The notes below the pieces were generated by a model that saw only the letters and a program-made list of their open reading frames with translations, was not told the DNA's origin and did not search any database. DNA of 22,333 bases from JARIHD01 sp964503715 (GTDB lineage: Bacteria > Patescibacteriota > Saccharimonadia > Saccharimonadales > UBA4665), in the NCBI GenBank assembly GCA_964503715.1, contig CAZDAD010000012.1, forward strand, positions 1 to 22,333, in the 5' to 3' direction. How positions within the stretch are numbered: the stretch's first letter is position 1; every line of letters starts with the position of its first letter. Below, piece by piece: positions 1 through 7,328 of the stretch. The translations under genes and the position numbers were made by a program.

Positions 1-363
1 AACTAAAATACCCCAGACAAGCTGGGGCACTTTAGTTGGTGACCTCACGGGGAATATCTCAAGATATAACTCCTTCTAGTCCTCGGAGCTAGCTCCTGTG
101 GGCTTCAGTCGTTAGCGAACCTGGGTTCGATTAGATTTACTGCGTAAATCAACCAACTAAAATACCCCAGACAAGCTGGGGCACTTTAGTTGGTGACCTC
201 ACGGGGAATATCTCAAGATATAACTCCTTCTAGTCCTCGGAGCTAGCTCCTGTGGGCTTCAGTCGTTAGCGAACCTGGGTTCGATTAGATTTACTGCGTA
301 AATCAACCAACTAAAATACCCCAGACAAGCTGGGGCACTTTAGTTGGTGACCTCACGGGGAAT
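1..363. repeat. 154-bp tandem repeats derived from the tRNA-Glu 3' end
   Basis: Bases 1-154 and 155-308 are identical; a third copy starts at 309 and matches for 55 bases before running into the intact tRNA-Glu. Each unit is a 55-bp core (terminator hairpin plus the last 19 bases of the mature tRNA and its CCA, read on the minus strand) followed by a 99-bp filler. The filler is packed with inverted repeats: ATATCT/AGATAT at 54-67, GGAGCTAGCTCC at 85-96, CGAACC/GGTTCG at 116-129 and GATTTAC/GTAAATC at 134-150. Duplication of a tRNA 3' end is the usual footprint of tRNA-targeting integrases, but here no integrase is visible and the unit is very short. The array is open at the left edge, so the true copy number is unknown. 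Confidence 0.9.
309..345 (-). terminator. Hairpin terminator downstream of tRNA-Glu
   Basis: The arms AACTAAAATACCCCAG and CTGGGGCACTTTAGTT form a 16-bp stem around a 5-base loop. The two positions that mismatch when read on the plus strand become G-U wobbles in a minus-strand transcript, so the hairpin is best as RNA downstream of the tRNA. The same hairpin is repeated at 1-37 and 155-191. It abuts the encoded CCA of the tRNA. Confidence 0.7.
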
Positions 364-419
364 CGAACCCCGGTTGCTGGGATGAGAACCCAGTGTCCTA
401 ACCGCTAGACGATGAGGCC
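345..419 (-). tRNA. tRNA-Glu (anticodon CTC), CCA encoded
   Basis: The minus strand folds as a full cloverleaf. The acceptor arms GGCCTCA and TGAGGTC pair with one G-U, the D-arm region reads CGTCTAGCGGTTAGGAC, the anticodon stem CTGGG/CCCAG encloses loop TTCTCAT (anticodon CTC), and the T-arm is CCGGGGTTCGATTCCCCG. Discriminator A is followed by an encoded CCA (345-347). It decodes GAG. The gene is complete even though its 3' end has been copied into the neighbouring tandem repeats. Confidence 0.95.
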
Positions 420-542
420 ATAGCCACCAAGAGTGTAAGTCACTGTTAGCGGCAAACTTCTCGAGAATATTAGCACAAAAGAGTTAAATATTCAATTCTT
501 GGCTAGCCGCTTAACGGTAAGGATTAAACAGATAGAAAACAG

Positions 543-2327
543 TTGGCAAGGCTTAGCATAAGCGCTAAACTATACATAAGGATGGGCGCAGACTACTTTC
601 AGTTTCAGGTGTCGAGGATTTGGTACCGAATATTCTGGGGACTAATGGTTACTTTCAATTTGTTAGTAGTCGTTATATTTGCGCTAGGGACTTTTGACAA
701 GGATCTACAGCCAATGTCCACCAGTCTCGGTATGTCAGAAGCCACTGTTATACTGGCAGGGGCAAACCTGCTGTATCTGCTGGCGGTGCATTGGTTAGTT
801 GCCAAAAAGTCCGCTCCCTTAGCCACCTTGATAGCTCTGCTGCTATTTATATTCGTCATTTTTAATGGCCTCGATCAGACTCATGGTAGCCAGTGGTCGT
901 ATGCATATGTAGCGGGCTGGCTACTGGCAAGTTTTATGGTAGGTCCATATGGGCTGCCTCTGATGACCGTTTTCATGACCATTACTGTTCTTTACGCTAC
1001 CCTCTCTAGTAGTTTTGAGCCTGCAAAATTGCAACAACCGATAATAGTAATGCTTTCGGGTAGCGCCGTTGTTATGCTGCTTTCGTTCTTTTTCTGGCGC
1101 AAGCGCTACATAGATATGGAGTCACAGAAAGTAAACCAGCTCTCGGGAATGCTCAAGAATAATCGGCAGCAGTCCGAGACTCTTATACAGTCCATAGGTG
1201 ATGGAATTGTCGTTACCAATACAGAGGGGAAAATCACACTCATCAACCCCGCAGCTAGCAGCCTAACGGGCTGGCCAGTCGAAGAGGCCCTCAGTCTAGA
1301 TGTCAACTCAGTAGTTATACTAAAAAAAGAAGATGGCGGCGAAATCCTAGAGGCCGACAATCCGTTCCTGCAAGTATCTAGGGAACAAAAGAAATTGAGC
1401 CAAGCTTTTCAGATAGTTAGTCGAGATAATAAACCCCTAACTGTTTCCCTAACTGTTTCACCTGTATCTGATCCAGAAACCCAAGAGGACGTAGGTGTTG
1501 TAGCCGTAATTCGAGATATTAGCGATGAACGTGCCGCCGAGAAGCAGCGTGCCGATTTCATCAGTACCGCCAGCCACGAGATGCGTACTCCTGTTGCGGC
1601 AATAGAGGGGTACCTAGCTCTGGCCCTTAATGACAAAGTTAGCTCAATTGACGACCGAGCAAGAGGCTTTCTTGAGAAGGCGCATTCATCAACCCAGCAC
1701 CTAGGCAAACTATTCCAGGATCTTTTGACTTCATCGAAGGCTGAGGATGGCCGACTAAACAACCACCCAACAGTCGTTGAAATGGGTTCATTCACTCAGC
1801 AATTAACCGACGACCTGAAGTTTTCGGCTGAGAAGCACGGCCTAATCGCCGAATTCATAGTCGGCAGTGCCAGTGATGATATTGATGCCTCAAAGGACGC
1901 ATCCAACCAACACCTACTCAAGCCGCTGTATTACACCCATGTTGACCCAGATAGAATCAGGGAGGTCATTACCAACCTATTCGATAATGCATGTAAGTAT
2001 ACTGACACTGGCAAAATATCTATTGGATTAACGGGCGATACCAATGTCGTCCAGCTTTATGTTAAAGACACTGGAGCAGGCATACCCGCAGAGGATATAC
2101 CGCATTTGTTCCAAAAATTTTATCGTGTCGATAGTTCGGCCACCAGAACAATCGGTGGCACTGGTCTAGGCCTATTCATCTGTCGCAAGATAATCGAGAT
2201 ATACAATGGCCGCATTTGGGTTGAAAGCACGGTAGGCAAGGGCAGCACATTCTTTATCAATCTACCAAGGTTAACTACTCAGCAGGCCAATGACCTGATG
2301 GCGGCCGAGAGTGCACATAAATCGTGA
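543..2327 (+). CDS. Membrane-bound PAS sensor histidine kinase
   Basis: Two-component sensor kinase. It probably autophosphorylates on His and passes the phosphate to the receiver protein encoded 42 bases downstream. The N-terminal third (about residues 28-185) holds several hydrophobic membrane segments, followed by a PAS-like domain (about 210-330, beginning LIQSIGDGIVVTN). The HisKA motif FISTASHEMRTP puts the phospho-acceptor at His345. The ATPase domain has an N-box with Asn478/Asn482, a G1 box DTGAGIP, an F-box FQKFYR and a G2 box GGTGLGLF, so the kinase looks catalytically complete. The layout resembles WalK/PhoR-like or VicK-like kinases. The start is uncertain: TTG at 543 gives the longest frame, and an in-frame ATG lies at 582. 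Neither has a good ribosome-binding site. The signal sensed cannot be read from the sequence. Confidence 0.9.
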   Translation: MARLSISAKLYIRMGADYFQFQVSRIWYRIFWGLMVTFNLLVVVIFALGTFDKDLQPMSTSLGMSEATVILAGANLLYLLAVHWLVAKKSAPLATLIALLLFIFVIFNGLDQTHGSQWSYAYVAGWLLASFMVGPYGLPLMTVFMTITVLYATLSSSFEPAKLQQPIIVMLSGSAVVMLLSFFFWRKRYIDMESQKVNQLSGMLKNNRQQSETLIQSIGDGIVVTNTEGKITLINPAASSLTGWPVEEALSLDVNSVVILKKEDGGEILEADNPFLQVSREQKKLSQAFQIVSRDNKPLTVSLTVSPVSDPETQEDVGVVAVIRDISDERAAEKQRADFISTASHEMRTPVAAIEGYLALALNDKVSSIDDRARGFLEKAHSSTQHLGKLFQDLLTSSKAEDGRLNNHPTVVEMGSFTQQLTDDLKFSAEKHGLIAEFIVGSASDDIDASKDASNQHLLKPLYYTHVDPDRIREVITNLFDNACKYTDTGKISIGLTGDTNVVQLYVKDTGAGIPAEDIPHLFQKFYRVDSSATRTIGGTGLGLFICRKIIEIYNGRIWVESTVGKGSTFFINLPRLTTQQANDLMAAESAHKS

Positions 2328-2354
2328 TACAATAAGCGTAAAGCATAAGCGACT

Positions 2355-2361
2355 AAAAGGG
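2355..2361 (+). promoter_or_regulatory. Ribosome-binding site of the receiver protein
   Basis: AAAAGGG lies 8 bases ahead of the ATG at 2370. It fixes that start and is one of the clearer Shine-Dalgarno sequences on this strand; der and rluB-type genes nearby have none. Confidence 0.6.
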
Positions 2362-2369
2362 TAATAATA

Positions 2370-3962
2370 ATGGCAAAAGTTCTACTGGTCGAAGACGACA
2401 ACAACCTTCGAGAAATCTATCAAGCACGTTTGATGGCCGAAGGCTACGATATCGTCTCGGCAATGAACGGCGAAGAAGCCCTAGTTGTTGCCAAACAGGA
2501 ACAGCCCGACTTAGTGATATCCGACGTTATGATGCCCCGCATCAGTGGCTTCGAGATGCTCGATATTATGCGCAACACCACTGGCCTAAAGGATTTCAAG
2601 GTAATTATGCTTACTGCCTTGGGACAATCCGAAGACAAACAAAGAGCCGACTCTTTGGGTGCTGATAGATACCTAGTTAAATCTCAGGTTACGCTGGAAG
2701 ATATTGTCAATGCCGCTCATGAACTACTAGATGGCGCAGCCACACCTGCCACCGAGGCCGACCCAACCTTAGCGCCCGTGACTCAACCAGCGCCAATTAC
2801 CGTCACAGCGCCACAAGCTGTAGCTGACGTACCAGATCAAGTACAAGAGCCCGTAACGCAGTCAGCACCCGTAGCTGAACCAGTCACACTACAGCCGACC
2901 GTGACGCCACCAGCCGCAGTTGCCACACCATCGGAGCCTGTAACTTCGACCGCTGTGCCAGAGCCTGTTCAGGTTCCAGAGCCAACTGCAACAAGTCCAC
3001 AAGCCGTAACAGCTCAAGCCCCAGCACAGCCAGTACCTATAGCCGAACCGATAGTTCCAGCACCGTCGGATACTCCTGTCGCCACAGAAACAAGTATTCC
3101 AGCCCCAGAACCACCAACAACTCAAGCACCAACAACTCAGCAACTATCTCCAGAACCAACCCCTGTGGCTACTAGCACGCCAGATGCATTGGCCGCAGCC
3201 CAATCGGCGGCCGCCGAGAGCACCACAATTCAAGAACAGATAAATGACTTCGTAGCTCAGCCAGTAGCAGAGGCTCCAGTTGAGCCAGCGGAAGAACAAC
3301 CCGCTCAACAAACAACCGTTCAAGATGAGACTCCGCAGCCGATCACTGTAGTAACAGCCCAGCCCATAGAAGTCGTAGCCGCACCTGCTGCTGACGCAGA
3401 ATCAAGCGTAGTTTCAAGTAATGATATTACTCCGCTAGATGCGCCTGCCATACCAGAGGCAGCACCCAAGGAAGACAACATACCTACAATCGAAACCGCC
3501 CAAGATATGGTGATGACCAAAGCTCTTCAGGATTTAGGCGGCGCACCTGATAACGTTCCGCAGGTTGTCTCGCCATCCGTTCCGCAGCAAACACCTGAAA
3601 CTACAGCACAACCAGAACCAACTGTGGTTGCACCGAGCACCCAGACCGTCCCGAATGTTAACACAACAACTAGCCAACCTGCGCCAGCGCCAGCTCAAGT
3701 TCAGAGCGACGATTCCGAAGACGATGACAGCGTGACAGTTGCTCACAAAAAAGTGATTAGGCCGATATCTGGTCAGGAGACAGCCTCGCTTGGTCTAAAC
3801 GAGCTTATGGCCAAAGAGGGCTTAGACCTTAGCGGCCCCGCCCAAGCATCAGTCGGAGGTCAGACGGCCCCACAGAACAACCCTCAGGTAGGCGTACCTC
3901 AGCCACCAGGAAAAGTTGTCGGCCCCACAAGCGGCGTTGACCCTAGCAGCATTGCTCTGTAG
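2370..3962 (+). CDS. Response-regulator receiver protein with long Pro/Ala/Thr-rich tail
   Basis: Residues 1-122 form a complete CheY-like receiver domain: acidic pair Asp9/Asp10, phospho-acceptor Asp52 in LVISDVMMP, Thr82 in MLTALG, and Lys104. It is the probable partner of the kinase immediately upstream. In place of a DNA-binding or enzymatic output domain, about residues 125-440 are low-complexity, dominated by Pro, Ala, Thr, Val and Gln, and should be disordered. A less repetitive C-terminus (about 445-530) contains an acidic patch (DDSEDDDS), KKVIRPISG and LNELMAKEGLDL. These may be short binding motifs, but I recognise no domain there. At 530 residues it is about four times the length of a stand-alone receiver. 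The output mechanism is unknown; protein-protein interaction or scaffolding is an inference. Confidence 0.88.
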   Translation: MAKVLLVEDDNNLREIYQARLMAEGYDIVSAMNGEEALVVAKQEQPDLVISDVMMPRISGFEMLDIMRNTTGLKDFKVIMLTALGQSEDKQRADSLGADRYLVKSQVTLEDIVNAAHELLDGAATPATEADPTLAPVTQPAPITVTAPQAVADVPDQVQEPVTQSAPVAEPVTLQPTVTPPAAVATPSEPVTSTAVPEPVQVPEPTATSPQAVTAQAPAQPVPIAEPIVPAPSDTPVATETSIPAPEPPTTQAPTTQQLSPEPTPVATSTPDALAAAQSAAAESTTIQEQINDFVAQPVAEAPVEPAEEQPAQQTTVQDETPQPITVVTAQPIEVVAAPAADAESSVVSSNDITPLDAPAIPEAAPKEDNIPTIETAQDMVMTKALQDLGGAPDNVPQVVSPSVPQQTPETTAQPEPTVVAPSTQTVPNVNTTTSQPAPAPAQVQSDDSEDDDSVTVAHKKVIRPISGQETASLGLNELMAKEGLDLSGPAQASVGGQTAPQNNPQVGVPQPPGKVVGPTSGVDPSSIAL

Positions 3963-4012
3963 CGTCAAACTTCACACTAGCCAATCAGGCACATCTGTCG
4001 GATAATTTACCT

Positions 4013-4681
4013 ATGCGTCTCAACCGTTACATAGCGTTATGCAGCGATCTCAGCCGCCGAGCAGCCGACAAGGCCATATGCGACGGTCGAGTTATGGTCA
4101 ATGGCCATCAGGCTGATACAACCACTGTCCTAAAAGAGAATGACGCAGTTGAGTTGGATGGTCAGACCATACAGCCTCCAACCGTCCTTACTACAGTCAT
4201 GCTCAACAAACCGGTAGACTATGTAGTTAGCCGTGACGGGCAAGGTAGCAAGACAATCTACGACCTACTACCAGCAGAACTATCTAGTTTGAACCCAGTC
4301 GGACGCCTAGACAAGAATTCAAGCGGCCTTCTGCTTCTAACCAACGATGGCAATTTAGCCAATCGATTAACCCACCCCCAGTACCAAAAAACTAAAATTT
4401 ATGAGATATCACTTCACACGCCTCTGGAGCCTCTACACCAACAGATGATTAGCCAGTTCGGCATCACGTTGACTGACGGCCCCAGTCGCTTGCTACTTGA
4501 ATCACTTGATGACAGCCGCAAAAAGTGGCGAGTTACCATGCATGAGGGCCGCAATCGCCAAATTCGACGCACTTTTTCGGCGCTGGGCTATGAAGTGATC
4601 AAACTACACCGAACGAACTTTGGCCAGTACATCCTACCCGCCAATCTAGAAAAAGGCAGTTTTAAGTATCTTTCAGAATAG
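4013..4681 (+). CDS. RsuA/RluB-family rRNA pseudouridine synthase
   Basis: Converts a specific uridine of ribosomal RNA to pseudouridine. The N-terminal 45 residues are an S4 RNA-binding domain (RLNRYIALCSDLSRRAAD...GRVMVNG). The catalytic motif GRLDKNSSGLLLLTNDG places the nucleophile at Asp100, followed by the family signatures YEISL and MHEGRNRQIRRTF. At 222 residues it has the size of RsuA, but S4-linked members of this family include RsuA (16S) and RluB/RluE/RluF (23S), and the sequence alone does not decide the target. The ATG at 4013 has no Shine-Dalgarno. A GATAAT element ends 6 bases before it (4001-4006), which would fit a leaderless start, though no good -35 accompanies it. It precedes der, another ribosome-assembly gene. 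Confidence 0.9.
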   Translation: MRLNRYIALCSDLSRRAADKAICDGRVMVNGHQADTTTVLKENDAVELDGQTIQPPTVLTTVMLNKPVDYVVSRDGQGSKTIYDLLPAELSSLNPVGRLDKNSSGLLLLTNDGNLANRLTHPQYQKTKIYEISLHTPLEPLHQQMISQFGITLTDGPSRLLLESLDDSRKKWRVTMHEGRNRQIRRTFSALGYEVIKLHRTNFGQYILPANLEKGSFKYLSE

Positions 4682-4691
4682 ATATAATGTT

Positions 4692-4720
4692 TTGTCAATA
4701 TATGCCACCTCTGTTATAAT
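4692..4720 (+). promoter_or_regulatory. Promoter of der, predicted leaderless
   Basis: TTGTCA (4692-4697), a 17-base spacer and a perfect TATAAT (4715-4720) form a near-consensus sigma-70-type promoter. Transcription should begin about 7-9 bases after the -10 element, which is at or within two bases of the der ATG (4729). The mRNA would therefore be leaderless, in line with the lack of any Shine-Dalgarno. Confidence 0.75.
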
Positions 4721-4728
4721 ATAGCCAA

Positions 4729-6144
4729 ATGAGCAACAAAAAACTCCCAATTGTAGCAATTGTTGGCCGTGCCAATGTCGGCAAGTCCAGCCTTTTTAAC
4801 ACTATTCTGGAACGCCGAGAAGCAATCGTAGCACGAGAAGCAGGCACCACTAGGGATAGCATAACCGCCAAGGCGACCTACCATAACCAGGACTTCTGGC
4901 TAGTCGACACCGCTGGTATGAAAGATGCCGAGGACGACTTCGAGTTTACTATTCAGGAACAGATACAGCAGGCAGCCGACAGTGCCGATATCATTTGGGT
5001 GGTAGTCGAGGCGAATACGCTCATAACCGAGGAAGACCGCCGTGTTGCCAAAACAGCCCTCAAAAGTCGTAAGCCCGTCTTCTTAATCGTAAACAAGATA
5101 GACAAAGCACGACGCCAGGACTTATCTTACTTTGAGAGACTAGGTATCAAGCCAATTTTTTACACCAGCTCAACACAGAACGAGGGTATCCACGATTTAT
5201 TAGATGAGCTCATCAGTTCCATCCCCAAAGCAAAATTAGAAGAGGACTCCGACAAGCTACACATAGCCCTCATCGGGCGCCCAAATGTTGGCAAGTCATA
5301 TCTCTTCAATACCTTAGCCAAAAAGCAACAGGCGATTGTAGCCGACGTAGCAGGAACTACTCGCGACATAAACCGCACAACTGTCCGTTACGAAGGCCGT
5401 GAAATTGAACTCATGGATACTGCGGGCATTCGCCGCCCAGGCAAAATCGGCCAAGGCATCGAGCACTTCAGTGTTATTCGAACCCTCAGCGCCATACAGC
5501 AAGCTGACATATGTTTCTTCCTTATGGACGTCAACGAGCTCAATACTGGCCTAGACCAAAAGATTGCGGGCATGGTCAAAGAGGCAGGCAAGGGGCTTGT
5601 GTTGGTAGTCAGCAAGTGGGATGCCGCCGAAGACAAAGACGCCTACACTCGTGATGCTCTAGCGCCACAAATCGCCGCCACCTACGACTTCGTGCCTTGG
5701 GCGCCACTGATTTTCACTAGTTCTGTAACAGGCCAAAATGTTACCAAGCTTTTTGACCTGGCACTTGATATAGATAAGCGCCGTGGACAACGCATCCCAA
5801 CGGCTGAACTTAACCGCTGGCTCAAGACGGTAATCGACAAACACCCACCAGCAGGACTAAAAAACCGAAACCCTAAGCTTAATTACATGATTCAGGAGAA
5901 CGACAACCCGATCCCTGCATTTAAGGTGTTTGGCTCACAAACATCGTTCCTGCACTGGAGCTACAGACGTTTCATGGAGCGTGAGCTACGTGCAGTCTAC
6001 GACTACGAGGGTTCACCAGTCCAACTATGGTTCATAGAGAAGCACGAAGCCCACAAGCACGGCAATAGCCCCACCAAGGAACCCCGTAAGCCCTCTGGCA
6101 AGCCAAAAAATCTGCCGCCTAAGCGTAAAGACAAGAAAAAGTAG
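4729..6144 (+). CDS. der: Ribosome-assembly GTPase Der (EngA)
   Basis: Tandem-domain GTPase needed for 50S subunit maturation. The first G domain has P-loop GRANVGKSS (13-21), DTAG (60-63) and NKID (122-125). The second has GRPNVGKSY (183-191), DTAG (230-233) and SKWD (295-298), and is followed by the C-terminal KH-like domain. The tail after about residue 440 is strongly basic (Lys/Pro-rich) and probably contacts rRNA. Length (471) is normal for the family. Two small departures are visible: the first P-loop has Ala where Pro is usual, and the second NKxD is SKWD. Both still look functional. pth follows after 12 bases. Confidence 0.97.
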   Translation: MSNKKLPIVAIVGRANVGKSSLFNTILERREAIVAREAGTTRDSITAKATYHNQDFWLVDTAGMKDAEDDFEFTIQEQIQQAADSADIIWVVVEANTLITEEDRRVAKTALKSRKPVFLIVNKIDKARRQDLSYFERLGIKPIFYTSSTQNEGIHDLLDELISSIPKAKLEEDSDKLHIALIGRPNVGKSYLFNTLAKKQQAIVADVAGTTRDINRTTVRYEGREIELMDTAGIRRPGKIGQGIEHFSVIRTLSAIQQADICFFLMDVNELNTGLDQKIAGMVKEAGKGLVLVVSKWDAAEDKDAYTRDALAPQIAATYDFVPWAPLIFTSSVTGQNVTKLFDLALDIDKRRGQRIPTAELNRWLKTVIDKHPPAGLKNRNPKLNYMIQENDNPIPAFKVFGSQTSFLHWSYRRFMERELRAVYDYEGSPVQLWFIEKHEAHKHGNSPTKEPRKPSGKPKNLPPKRKDKKK

Positions 6145-6150
6145 TAGAAT
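6145..6150 (+). promoter_or_regulatory. Possible -10 element of pth
   Basis: TAGAAT begins right after the der stop codon and ends 6 bases before the pth ATG, the spacing seen at der. No convincing -35 is present, so pth may simply be cotranscribed with der. Confidence 0.3.
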
Positions 6151-6156
6151 TAGCTC

Positions 6157-6798
6157 ATGGGATTATTTCAGAAAAAGCCTCAAGTTAGTTCATCAATTCC
6201 ATACTACACACTCGGTAATACCAGCACACTACTAATAGTTGGGCTAGGTAATGTTGGCTCGCAGTATGACGACACTAGGCACAACATCGGTTTTGCGGCA
6301 GTGGATCGCTTTGCTGCTGACAACGACTTTCCCACTTGGGTAGACAAGAAGGACCTCAAGGCGCACTTTACAAGTGCCCAGATAGGCAAGAACAGAGTTA
6401 TAGTTATCAAGCCAACAACCCTGATGAACCTTAGCGGCAACGCAGTGCAAGCCACAGCCCATTTTTATAAGGTTAATCCCGAGAACATACTGGTGGTTCA
6501 TGATGAGCTAGACATTGAATTCGGACAAATCAGAACACGGCTTGGCGGCGGTAGCGCAGGCCACAATGGAATAAAGTCAATATCTGGCCAAATAGGCGAA
6601 CACTATGGTAGGGTCCGAATCGGAATCGGACCAAAGCTACCTGAGCAAATTGATAGCGCCGACTTCGTTCTGGCACAGTTTACGTCCGACCAAAAATCCC
6701 AGCTCAAAAATCTTTGCCGTGAAACATCAGCTATTATTAGCGAGTATGTATATAGCGACACCGGCCTAGCTACAGAGACCCGTAATTTCCTAGTATAG
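6157..6798 (+). CDS. pth: Peptidyl-tRNA hydrolase
   Basis: Cleaves peptides from prematurely released peptidyl-tRNA so that the tRNA can be recycled. The family core starts at about residue 25 with LLIVGLGN (Asn32). Catalytic His42 lies in TRHNIG, Asn91 in LMNLSG, Asp116 in VVHDELDI and His136/Asn137 in GGGSAGHNGIKSI, which together form the active site. The usual GLGNPG reads GLGNVG here. An N-terminal extension of about 24 residues precedes the usual start of the family. No internal ATG would remove it, so it is likely genuine. The gene follows der closely and ends in a strong terminator. Confidence 0.96.
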   Translation: MGLFQKKPQVSSSIPYYTLGNTSTLLIVGLGNVGSQYDDTRHNIGFAAVDRFAADNDFPTWVDKKDLKAHFTSAQIGKNRVIVIKPTTLMNLSGNAVQATAHFYKVNPENILVVHDELDIEFGQIRTRLGGGSAGHNGIKSISGQIGEHYGRVRIGIGPKLPEQIDSADFVLAQFTSDQKSQLKNLCRETSAIISEYVYSDTGLATETRNFLV

Positions 6799-6821
6799 CT
6801 AATCTGTTAGGGTCAAGATTC

Positions 6822-6843
6822 AGCCACATAGTGTGGCTTTTTT
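6822..6843 (+). terminator. Rho-independent terminator after pth
   Basis: A perfect 7-bp stem AGCCACA/TGTGGCT with loop TAG is followed by a run of T, 24 bases downstream of the pth stop. It ends the der-pth transcript. Confidence 0.9.
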
Positions 6844-6869
6844 GTTGCAAAACTAGCCAACTCATAATA

Positions 6870-7274
6870 CAAAAAATAGGCCTACGAGAGGGGGTGGGCA
6901 CCGCTCATAGGCCTGTTACTTGTGGGAACGCCTATTTACGAGAAAAGACGTTCCCGAGAATCCCCAAGGATTCTACCCCTTTAAGCCCACCCAGCGAAGC
7001 ATCACGCACCAGTAAAATCTAAAGTGGTGTGCCGGACGTAATGTCCATCTTTCGGACTCGCTCTTTCGAGGACCACCAAGGGCCCTACTATCACCGAAGC
7101 AATAGCGGGACGCTTAAAGGGATTAGTCTGATTTAGAGCGCTTATTAGTCTCAAAAGAGGCAAGCGCTTATATAAGTGGAGGGTAACAACTCATACCAGC
7201 ACGCTCTAAAACAGTCTAACAATAGTTAGAATGGGGGATATAAGGTGCGTAAACAGCCTTATAGACGTTTACAA
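6870..7274 (-). ncRNA. Unassigned structured RNA of about 405 nt
   Basis: A minus-strand promoter at 7281-7309 and a terminator at 6871-6914 bracket a stretch with no credible ORF on that strand but many stems. These are a hairpin TCTAAC/GTTAGA with a 4-base loop; a 9-bp long-range helix joining 7202-7210 to 7132-7140; a 7-bp hairpin with a UUCG tetraloop (7088-7105); AGAATCC/GGATTCT with a 4-base loop (6957-6974); and GGGAACG/CGTTCCC (6924-6955). The segment at 6985-6992 is complementary over 8 bases to the terminator loop (6892-6899), a possible pseudoknot. Size suits RNase P RNA or tmRNA. However, I find neither the RNase P core GAGGAAAGTCC and ACAGAA motifs, nor a tmRNA T-arm, CCA end or tag ORF. 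It may be a divergent form of one of these or a new family. Confidence 0.65.
6871..6914 (-). terminator. Terminator of the structured RNA
   Basis: On the minus strand AGGCCTA and TAGGCCT form a 7-bp stem around a 23-base GC-rich loop and are followed by ATTTTTTG. The loop includes GCCCACCC, complementary to GGGTGGGC upstream in the same RNA, so terminator folding and that pairing may interact. Confidence 0.8.
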
Positions 7275-7280
7275 GTTGCA

Positions 7281-7309
7281 ATTTTAGCAAAAATGTTGCT
7301 TTATGTCAA
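7281..7309 (-). promoter_or_regulatory. Promoter of the structured RNA
   Basis: On the minus strand TTGACA (7304-7309), a 17-base spacer and TAAAAT (7281-7286) make one of the best promoter matches in the window. It predicts a start near 7274. It overlaps the region where the dprA promoter would have to lie, on the opposite strand. Confidence 0.8.
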
Positions 7310-7323
7310 TACTTCCTAACAAT
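7296..7323 (+). promoter_or_regulatory. Possible dprA promoter
   Basis: TTGCTT (7296-7301), 16 bases and AACAAT (7318-7323) give a moderate promoter ending 5 bases ahead of the dprA ATG, again suggesting a very short or absent leader. It overlaps the opposing promoter at 7281-7309. Confidence 0.3.
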
Positions 7324-7328
7324 TCGCC

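Noticed and set aside
1..363. CRISPR array
   Set aside because: The units are identical along their full 154 bases, with no variable spacers, and no cas gene is present.
2889..3143. 84-codon Trp/Cys-rich minus-strand ORF
   Set aside because: Antisense shadow of the Pro/Ala-rich tail of the receiver protein; the strange composition mirrors the repeated codons on the other strand.
6831..7022. 63-codon plus-strand ORF inside the pth-dprA gap
   Set aside because: It starts inside the pth terminator, has no ribosome-binding site, has gene-unlike composition and is antisense to the structured RNA.
6870..7274. RNase P RNA or tmRNA as the identity of the structured RNA
   Set aside because: Not adopted because the invariant RNase P segments and the tmRNA T-loop, CCA end and tag reading frame are all missing on both strands by eye; a covariance search could still overturn this.
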